NCBI GenBank assembly: GCA_910587135.1
Contig: CAJULF010000062.1
Coordinates: forward strand, 1-15,204
Reading direction: 5' to 3'
DNA length: 15,204 nucleotides
DNA from: an uncultured Oscillospiraceae bacterium
GTDB taxonomy: Bacteria; Bacillota; Clostridia; Oscillospirales; Ruminococcaceae
Numbering within the stretch: position 1 is the first letter of the stretch; the number at the start of each line of letters is the position of its first letter. Below the pieces are notes generated by a model. It made no database searches, had not been told where the DNA came from, and saw only the letters and a program-made list of their open reading frames with translations. Below are positions 1 to 5,230 of this stretch, piece after piece. The translations under genes and the position numbers were made by a program.

Positions 1-10
1 CACATTAAAT

Positions 11-40
11 AAAAAAAGTCCAGCCTTTGCCGGACTTTTT
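11..40 (-). terminator. Terminator of the thioredoxin gene
   Basis: Inverted repeat AAAAAGTCC (13-21) / GGACTTTTT (32-40), extended inwards by GC/GC around a CTTT loop. Read on the minus strand it ends in a run of T, as an intrinsic terminator would. It lies about 45 bases past the thioredoxin stop and is also symmetrical enough to work on the plus strand. Confidence 0.75.
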
Positions 41-50
41 CTACAGACTG

Positions 51-76
51 ACGCCCCCGAATTATTTCGGGGGCGT
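51..76. repeat. GC-rich hairpin next to the terminator
   Basis: Perfect 10-bp inverted repeat ACGCCCCCGA (51-60) / TCGGGGGCGT (67-76) with a 6-base loop. It has no T-run of its own and is separated from the preceding terminator by CTTTTTCTACAGACTGA, the same spacer found at 7562-7578 and, reversed, at 10314-10330. Confidence 0.7.
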
Positions 77-81
77 TTCGA

Positions 82-390
82 CTACAGAAACAAATCAAGA
101 AGCTGCTCTTTTGTGCGCATTCCCACAAGGACATTTGCGGGCTTGCCCTCCTTGAATACAATAAGCGTGGGGATATTTTCCACCTCGAAAGCGGCGGAAA
201 GCTCCGGCTGTTCGTCCGTATTGACCTTGCCCACCTTTATATCGGGGCGTTCCTCGGCGATCTCGTCCACTATCGGCGACTGCATACGGCACGGCGGACA
301 CCACTCTGCCCAGAAGTCCAACAACACGGGTTTTTCGCTTTGAAGTACCTCGCTTTTAAAATTGTCCTTTGTTATGGTTATTACAGACAT
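82..390 (-). CDS. trxA: Thioredoxin with a CPPC active site
   Basis: A 102-residue protein, the normal length for a single-domain cytosolic thioredoxin, the dithiol reductase for cytoplasmic disulfides. The active site is W30-C31-P-P-C34 instead of the usual WCGPC. The buried acidic residue D25 and the cis-proline of the NIPT motif (P74) are present, so the fold and catalytic set look intact. Proline for glycine within the CxxC is known to shift thioredoxin redox behaviour and occurs in some Clostridia; its effect here is inference. The start is supported by GAGAGGTG seven bases upstream and by a good promoter. The gene is monocistronic, with terminator-like hairpins after the TAG stop. Confidence 0.96.
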   Translation of the reverse strand: MSVITITKDNFKSEVLQSEKPVLLDFWAEWCPPCRMQSPIVDEIAEERPDIKVGKVNTDEQPELSAAFEVENIPTLIVFKEGKPANVLVGMRTKEQLLDLFL

Positions 391-418
391 ATTGAAACAC
401 CTCTCTTTCGTATTTTTA

Positions 419-447
419 ATTATACCATTTTTTCGTTAAAATATCAA
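419..447 (-). promoter_or_regulatory. Promoter of trxA
   Basis: Minus-strand -35 TTGATA (447-442), 17-base spacer and -10 TATAAT (424-419), with TGG just before the -10 (extended -10). It is placed about 30 bases before the thioredoxin start codon and its ribosome site. Confidence 0.8.
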
Positions 448-482
448 GATGTTTTTTATATGAGTGTGAATTTCGGCAATTA

Positions 483-510
483 TTTACAAGCTTTGTGTTT
501 ATGGTATAAT
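483..510 (+). promoter_or_regulatory. Strong promoter of a non-coding RNA candidate
   Basis: Plus-strand -35 TTTACA (483-488), 16-base spacer and -10 TATAAT (505-510) with an extended TGG. The predicted start is near 516-517. No plausible protein gene follows, but a structured stretch ending in a terminator does. Confidence 0.75.
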
Positions 511-516
511 AAAATA

Positions 517-690
517 GCCGGTTACTCCCGGACATTTTATGATAGGGAGTGCGAACAGTAGCATTTGTAGTGGTTTTCATGGCGAATGTGGTTTCTGACT
601 AAATAAGCAAGCGGACCGACAGCAGGAAGTAATCCGGCATGAGCCCGAAAAAACGCCCCCGCAAGGTTGCAGCTGCGGGGGACGTGTTTT
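517..690 (+). ncRNA. Structured non-coding RNA candidate, 6S-like architecture
   Basis: The transcript predicted from the strong promoter would be about 170 bases and carries no convincing reading frame. Its ends pair: GCCGG (517-521) with CCGGC (634-638), then TTACT (522-526) with AGTAA (628-632), leaving one bulged T. An apical stem pairs CATTTG (562-567) with CGAATG (583-588, one G-U pair). Between these lies a large unpaired region, where CTCCC (525-529) could alternatively pair with GGGAG (545-549). A terminator follows. A closing stem, open centre, apical stem, strong promoter and this size are the known architecture of 6S RNA, the regulator of sigma-A RNA polymerase. I do not recognise the primary sequence, so the 6S identity is inference. 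No SRP or RNase P motif was seen. Confidence 0.5.
653..690 (+). terminator. Terminator of the non-coding RNA candidate
   Basis: Stem CCCCCGCA (656-663) / TGCGGGGG (674-681), extended by ACG (653-655) / CGT (683-685) across one bulged A. It is followed by GTTTTGT, a modest T-run. Confidence 0.65.
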
Positions 691-763
691 GTGCAGACAG
701 TTTTGTATCCGCTTTTGTAGTAATTTTATTATAATACAATTAAACCAATTTGTCAAGAGTTTT

Positions 764-924
764 AGAGCCTGTTTAGTATCCTCCGAAGCACCGTCTTTTC
801 CCGTCATTTCACGCCGTATTTAGGTAATTTTTCTTGAGGTACAAGTACATCTGCGAAAAATTGCCGTCGTTCAACGCGAAAATCCGGGCAAACCCGGCAC
901 TTCTCCAGATACTAAACAAACTCT
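764..924. repeat. 161-bp palindromic, MITE-like repeat
   Basis: Terminal inverted repeats AGAGCCTGTTTAGTATC (764-780) and GATACTAAACAAACTCT (908-924) match at 15 of 17 positions, and weaker pairing continues inwards for about a dozen bases. A further internal inverted pair (GGTAATTTTTC / GAAAAATTGCC) lies in the middle. The ends match the AGAGCCTGTTTGGTAT hairpin at 13241-13287, and an internal motif TTTTTCGCAGA (minus strand) recurs at 13541-13551. No gene is inside. It sits between the ncRNA terminator and the flagellin terminator, which together with it fill the stretch from 690 to 1018. Confidence 0.65.
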
Positions 925-927
925 TAT

Positions 928-960
928 AAAAAATCCCCCCTGCGCGATTGCACAGAGGGG
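928..960 (-). terminator. Flagellin gene terminator
   Basis: Minus-strand stem CCCCTCTGTGC / GCGCAGGGGGG (plus-strand 950-960 and 935-945), 11 pairs including two G-U, with a 4-base loop, followed by ATTTTTTA. It lies about 60 bases past the flagellin stop. Confidence 0.85.
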
Positions 961-1018
961 ACAATGTTTCAGTTAGACCGTTAAGCAATCTTAAGCGGCT
1001 CGAAATAATCCGTAAGGA

Positions 1019-3157
1019 TTAGCCGAGGAGCTGGAGAATGCTCTGGGGCTGCTGATTTGCCTGAGCCAGCATGGACTGAGCAGCCTGCTGAAGGATGTTG
1101 TACTTGGTGTAGTTCATCATCTCAGAAGCCATATCGGTGTCACGGATAGAGCTCTCTGCTTCGGTCAGGTTCTCGGAAGTGGTGGTCAGGTTGGTGATCT
1201 TGTGCTCAAGTCTGTTCTGGATAGAACCAAATGTAGCACGAACCATGGAGGTCTTGTTGATAGCTTTATCAATCTGGTCGATAGCGTAGTTAGCGTCCTT
1301 AGCGTTTGCAAGGGACAGATTAGCTGTAGCCAGACCATTACCGCGGCTGGACAGGTCAAGGTTAGCAGCCAGCTCACCCATATCAGCAACATTGTACTTG
1401 AATGTGAACTTTACAGCGTCCTTTGTTCTTGCACCGGTCTGAAGAGTGATATCACTTGTGTAAGTAAGTCTGCCCTTAGACTGTCCAAATGCGTCAGATG
1501 TGGAAACGGTAGAACCGCCCGCAGTCTTGGCTGCTTCAGGTGTAGCAATAGAGTGAACGTCAACCGAAGCGATCGCGTTGTTGTAAGCGTCAGTGTTTAT
1601 ACCGAATTTCAGATCACCGGTTGCGGGACCCATAGCGCCTGTTCCGGGTACAGCATCGGTAGCACCTTTAATTACTATTGTCTGACCATTATTTCCAGCG
1701 CCAACCGTGATTGTACCAGTAATACCGTACTTTGCCAAATCAGCCGCTGCAATTTCGGTAGTACCATCAAACAACTTCGTTCCTGTACCAGTATTATCCA
1801 AAGTGATGGTCACACTGGTGCCTTTCGCAACTTTAGTTTCATCAACCTGAGTAGCATCAAAGCCAATATCACCCGTGTATGTGCTTGCTGCTGTATCTTG
1901 TGTCGCAGCTTGTGCAGGTGTTCCAGCTGTATCAGCAACATTTACAGTACCAGCCTTTACATCGCCTTTAAGGGTGATAACAGCAAGATCCTGTGCGTTG
2001 CCTGCGCCGTCATTGTACTGAACTTTTATACCATCAGTGCCTGCTACAATTGAAAGCTTGTTGCTGGCATCAGTCATGGTGAATCCGTCTGTGCCCGAAC
2101 CAGTGTCAACAGCGCCGTTATCAAAGGTCAGCTTAAAGCTGGCATCGTTCAGAGCGTCAAGAGCTTCCTTAAGGGCAGGATCGTTCTTCATTGCTTCATC
2201 AGTAACACCTGCAGCAAGCGTTACATTCATATCCTTCAGAATTTCCTTGGGAAGACCCGAATCGGTGTCATTAGCGCCAAGAGTGCCTGCTTCTTTAAAG
2301 TCTATGTTGTTCGGAGCATAAACCTGATTTACATCGTTAGTGAAGCTAATGGTTACAAAATCGCCGTCCTTAGCACCCATAGCATCGAAAACAACGTTTA
2401 CATCAGCAGCGTCAATGTTGAAACCGCCCTTACCGGTATTATTGTTGACACTTGAAGCAGTAGTCTTAAGCTCGGAAGCCTTAGCGCCATCGATAAGTTT
2501 ACCGTTCTCATCAGTAACAGCAACCGCGTTCCAATTTTTGCCGTCAAACTTAAAGGTTACGTTAGCAGTCTTATTCTTCTCTACGTCAAGACCGAGCTTA
2601 TCCCAAACTGCGTTTGCCTTGTCAGCGTCATATCTGCCGTTAGCAGCCATTATGTGAAGGTTTTTAGGGTCAGCGCTGAAATCAACAGGGTCATTAGCCG
2701 CAGTTGTTGCTTCATAATTGAATTCGCCGTCAATTGCCTTCAAACCATCGGACATCTCGCCGCCGTTCAGTACGATAGTGCCGTTGTAATCAGTATCAGC
2801 AATCTGATTCAGCTCGTCGTTCAGCTGGTCAAATTCCAACTGGATAGCCGCACGGTCGGTAGCGTTATCGTAAGTACCGTTTGCAGACTCAACAGCCAGC
2901 TCCTTCATTCTTTGCAGAATGGAGTGAGTTTCCTGAGCAGCACCCTCAAAGGTCTGGATCATGTTGATGCCGTCCTGAGAGTTGCGGATAGCCTGGTTCA
3001 GACCCTTGATCTGAGATCTCATCTTCTCGGAGATAGCCAGACCTGCAGCGTCGTCGCCCGCGCGGTTGATTCTGTAACCGCTGGAGAGCTTCTCGGAAGC
3101 CTTCTTCATGCCTGCTACATTAGCGTTCAGACGGTTGTACGCGTTCAGCGCGTTCAT
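1019..3157 (-). CDS. fliC: Flagellin, long form, with missing canonical start
   Basis: This is the filament subunit of the flagellum, exported through the flagellar type III apparatus. The conserved N-terminal D0/D1 helices (about residues 1-140, with EKLSSGYRINRAGDDAAGLA and SEKMRSQIKGL) and C-terminal D1/D0 (about 610-712, with RDTDMASEMMNYTKYNILQQ) are intact. The roughly 460-residue central region is Asp/Ala/Thr/Gly-rich and variable, expected on the filament surface. At 712 residues it is much longer than common 270-500-residue flagellins. The first in-frame start is the Met of the family's usual VQHNM segment. Codons for V-Q-H-N lie just upstream (3158-3169), but then Q, S, T and a TAA stop follow with no ATG, GTG or TTG, and there is no Shine-Dalgarno. 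About four to six N-terminal residues are therefore missing. It may be weakly expressed, silent or a variable-gene reservoir. The gene is monocistronic. Confidence 0.93.
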   Translation of the reverse strand: MNALNAYNRLNANVAGMKKASEKLSSGYRINRAGDDAAGLAISEKMRSQIKGLNQAIRNSQDGINMIQTFEGAAQETHSILQRMKELAVESANGTYDNATDRAAIQLEFDQLNDELNQIADTDYNGTIVLNGGEMSDGLKAIDGEFNYEATTAANDPVDFSADPKNLHIMAANGRYDADKANAVWDKLGLDVEKNKTANVTFKFDGKNWNAVAVTDENGKLIDGAKASELKTTASSVNNNTGKGGFNIDAADVNVVFDAMGAKDGDFVTISFTNDVNQVYAPNNIDFKEAGTLGANDTDSGLPKEILKDMNVTLAAGVTDEAMKNDPALKEALDALNDASFKLTFDNGAVDTGSGTDGFTMTDASNKLSIVAGTDGIKVQYNDGAGNAQDLAVITLKGDVKAGTVNVADTAGTPAQAATQDTAASTYTGDIGFDATQVDETKVAKGTSVTITLDNTGTGTKLFDGTTEIAAADLAKYGITGTITVGAGNNGQTIVIKGATDAVPGTGAMGPATGDLKFGINTDAYNNAIASVDVHSIATPEAAKTAGGSTVSTSDAFGQSKGRLTYTSDITLQTGARTKDAVKFTFKYNVADMGELAANLDLSSRGNGLATANLSLANAKDANYAIDQIDKAINKTSMVRATFGSIQNRLEHKITNLTTTSENLTEAESSIRDTDMASEMMNYTKYNILQQAAQSMLAQANQQPQSILQLLG

Positions 3158-3190
3158 GTTGTGTTGTACTTGTGAAGTTTACGAAAAAGA

Positions 3191-3219
3191 TACATAATTA
3201 GCATTTAAATCAACGTCAA
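3191..3219 (-). promoter_or_regulatory. Possible sigma-A-type promoter before flagellin
   Basis: Minus-strand TTGACG (3219-3214), 17-base spacer, TATGTA (3196-3191). The RNA would start near 3184, giving a leader of only about 27 bases with no ribosome site. No sigma-28 (TAAA-N15-GCCGATAA) promoter was found in 3158-3440. Confidence 0.4.
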
Positions 3220-3440
3220 AATGACATTCTTTGCTTGTTTTTCACAAAATATTACTGTTAAATTATTATATATTTTAAATAATTTATAATATATGTATAA
3301 AAAAGTATGGAATAAGCTTTATAATAAACCTTCGTTTTAAACTTCCAAACACAGGTTGATTTGCAGCACAAATCGATTAAATTTCCGCAAAAAAACTTTG
3401 GATCGCTCTAAAAAACGACCAAAAGAATTTAATATATTGC

Positions 3441-3469
3441 TTGACAAATTGTGAAAAATGTGTTATTAT
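3441..3469 (+). promoter_or_regulatory. Near-consensus extended promoter of the 3567-4910 gene
   Basis: TTGACA (3441-3446), 17-base spacer and TATTAT (3464-3469), with TGT before the -10. The predicted transcript start is near 3476, about 90 bases ahead of the reading frame. Confidence 0.85.
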
Positions 3470-3522
3470 AAAAACGGAGCACCGCTCATAATAAAAAACG
3501 GAAAACCAATGGCAAAAACATA

Positions 3523-3570
3523 ATGAAATCAGTTACGGCAAAAATAGCGGAAAGGGGAGGACACCCATAG
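3523..3570 (+). CDS. Possible 15-codon upstream mini-ORF
   Basis: An ATG frame encoding MKSVTAKIAERGGHP then TAG. It lies in the leader of the next gene and its stop overlaps the ATA that begins the next frame (ATAG). It has no clear ribosome site of its own, and the next gene's GGGGAGG site lies inside it. It could couple translation or be chance; confidence is low. Confidence 0.2.
   Translation: MKSVTAKIAERGGHP
3554..3569 (+). promoter_or_regulatory. Strong ribosome site placed before an ATA codon
   Basis: GGGGAGG (3554-3560), six bases, then ATA (3567-3569) opening the downstream frame. The spacing is ideal for initiation, but the codon is not a standard start, which suggests an ATG-to-ATA change or rare ATA initiation. 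Confidence 0.6.
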
Positions 3571-4910
3571 AAAAAAACGTCAATTCCGAAAAGCGGACTG
3601 TCTGCGTTTTTGACGCGGACGGAGAGGTGATCGGTTCCACCTACCCAAAGCGGGCGGCGGGATTGGTCAAAAAGGGTCGGGCACGTTACGTGAACGACTG
3701 GGATATTCGTCTGAACGTGTCCGACGTAATCAATTTTACGGAGGAAACCAAGATGGATAATAATATAATAAATAACCTCGGCGAAACCGGCAAAATAATT
3801 GCAGCACCCGCAAACCAACTGCCTGAGTTGAAGCAGCAGAAAGCCACAGAGCAGCCTGTGAACAGACTTTTTTTCAGCGCGAGGGAGTGGGCATTCAACA
3901 AAGCGTGCAAGGACAATGTCGGCTCCCGCTCGTTTATGGAGGGTCCCGACGGGATAATCGCGGAAGCGTATACGATAGGCAACTGGAACTGGAACTGGAC
4001 GGAAATTCTTTCCAAGGCGCTTATTCTTCCGAAAAACACGCTCCATACGTTCACGTTCTGGCTCAACGGTGGTGAGAATGACCGCAACAACGAGGTGTGC
4101 CGCTTTGAGATAGTATTCAACAACGACCATGAAAATCGTTACACGTACAATCTCAACAGAAATTTTGTAAAGCCCTTGAAAAAGGTCAATGGCTGGGAGC
4201 TTTACGAGATACCCTTTATTACGGGTGACAATGAGTACACAGAGTTGCGGTTTGTTGCACAGTATGCGCCGATGACGGTTCTGACTGCCAAGGACAAATC
4301 CGCTTACGCGAATCTCGCGGATACAATGGACGAGTTCGAGGGTGAAAGACCTCAGCGTCATAACATCATTTTTGATGACGGTTGGCCCAATGACCAGTGG
4401 TACAGCACGAAAAATTTAAGGGCAAAGCGCGAAAAGCACCTGGCAAAAGGGCAGAATGCGTCAGAAAATACTTCTGTCCAAAACGCTTCGGATATACGCA
4501 TGAATTCCACATTCGCCTCCTCGAAATTCGACCAGCCGAATCCGGATTTCATATCCGGCAAGCTGGATGAGGTAAGCGGAGCGCTCGACGGAGTTTCGGG
4601 AACGCTGGGTGGCGTTACGGGAATGGTAAGCGGGATGATGGGCGGACTTCTGAACGGATTGTTCGCGAACGAGCTCCGCGAAAAGGTCGAAGCTGCGATA
4701 AAGCTATGCGGCACGGGCAATACCGATGAAATAACCAATATGGTTATGGATTCACTGAATGACCGACTGGATTTTCTGACCGACCAGATAGAAAACAATA
4801 TTGAGTCTATGACGGATCAGATAGAAGCAATGATAGACGGTGTTGAGGGTCAGCTTGACGAAGTGCAGAACGCTGTCGAGGAAATGCAGGACGCGTTCGA
4901 GCCGGATTGA
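3567..4910 (+). CDS. Unrecognised protein: RRXRR-like N-terminus, beta-rich middle, helical C-terminus
   Basis: Function unknown. From ATA 3567 the frame gives 447 residues; the first standard start is GTG 3627 (427 residues), which would cut through a conserved-looking unit. Residues 11-45 read TVCVFDADGEVIGSTYPKRA then AGLVKKGRARYV, resembling the RRXRR/'PLMP' beta-hairpin at the start of IscB-like proteins (inference; no HNH or RuvC motifs follow). Residues about 98-240 are aromatic-rich (NWNWNWTEI, TFTFWLNGGE) and look like a beta-sandwich, possibly ligand binding. Then comes a Gly/Ser/Met-rich stretch and an acidic amphipathic helix with repeating DQIE-type segments, probably a coiled coil. 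No signal peptide was seen. It has its own promoter and terminator. A second good ribosome site precedes ATG 3753, which would give a form without the N-terminal unit. Confidence 0.8.
   Translation: MEKNVNSEKRTVCVFDADGEVIGSTYPKRAAGLVKKGRARYVNDWDIRLNVSDVINFTEETKMDNNIINNLGETGKIIAAPANQLPELKQQKATEQPVNRLFFSAREWAFNKACKDNVGSRSFMEGPDGIIAEAYTIGNWNWNWTEILSKALILPKNTLHTFTFWLNGGENDRNNEVCRFEIVFNNDHENRYTYNLNRNFVKPLKKVNGWELYEIPFITGDNEYTELRFVAQYAPMTVLTAKDKSAYANLADTMDEFEGERPQRHNIIFDDGWPNDQWYSTKNLRAKREKHLAKGQNASENTSVQNASDIRMNSTFASSKFDQPNPDFISGKLDEVSGALDGVSGTLGGVTGMVSGMMGGLLNGLFANELREKVEAAIKLCGTGNTDEITNMVMDSLNDRLDFLTDQIENNIESMTDQIEAMIDGVEGQLDEVQNAVEEMQDAFEPD
3740..3755 (+). promoter_or_regulatory. Internal ribosome site with an in-frame ATG
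   Basis: GGAGG (3740-3744), eight bases, ATG (3753-3755), all in frame with the surrounding gene. It would start a 385-residue protein beginning MDNNIINN. It is better than the site at GTG 3627, which has GGAG only two bases away. Confidence 0.5.
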
Positions 4911-4941
4911 CCGAGGTATCCATCAAACTTTTAAATAGCAG

Positions 4942-4973
4942 CGCCCCCGCTCGGAAACGAGCGGGGCGTTTTT
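4942..4973 (+). terminator. Intrinsic terminator after the 3567-4910 gene
   Basis: CGCCCCCGCTCG / CGAGCGGGGCG with one bulged C and a GAAA loop, followed by TTTTT. It lies about 30 bases past the TGA stop. Confidence 0.9.
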
Positions 4974-5054
4974 GCGGGCGGGGGAAATTATTTGAATGGA
5001 GCGTAAAATTTTTTAAAAACAGTAAAATTTTTTGCAGCCTTTTTCCAGGCTATG

Positions 5055-5063
5055 TGGTATTAT
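5055..5063 (+). promoter_or_regulatory. Possible promoter of the YcdB-like gene
   Basis: An extended -10, TGG-TATTAT (5055-5063), with no good -35 at 17 bases (TTGCAG at 5032-5037 leaves 20). The leader would be about 160 bases and contains a small hairpin, CGCGAAA / TTTCGCG (about 5139-5155), with no recognised riboswitch. Nothing else was seen in 4974-5230. Confidence 0.35.
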
Positions 5064-5230
5064 ATACAAAGCCCGAACAGATCAGCATAATATCTGCACG
5101 GTAAAGAACGCTTAAAAAGAGCGGCGTTTCGCCCAAGCGCGAAATTTTTTCGCGAAAGCCTGAAAAAACGGAGCGCGGCGAAGTTCTCGCGGGCGGGCCG
5201 CGGAAAAATTCTTCAGATAAGGAGTAGATT

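Noticed and set aside
340..561. 73-residue plus-strand frame
   Set aside because: It runs across the trxA start, the divergent promoters and the start of the non-coding RNA candidate.
577..807. 76-residue minus-strand frame
   Set aside because: It overlaps the RNA candidate, its terminator and the palindromic repeat, and lacks a ribosome site.
1202..2053. 283-residue open frame on the plus strand opposite the flagellin
   Set aside because: It is antisense to a clear flagellin, rich in Ser/Cys with no recognisable domain and no ribosome site.
3486..4361. 291-residue open frame on the minus strand
   Set aside because: It is the shadow of the plus-strand gene, which has a promoter, ribosome site and terminator in its own direction.
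4907..5104. 65-residue plus-strand frame after the RRXRR-like gene
   Set aside because: It reads straight through a strong terminator hairpin, and the residues show no pattern.
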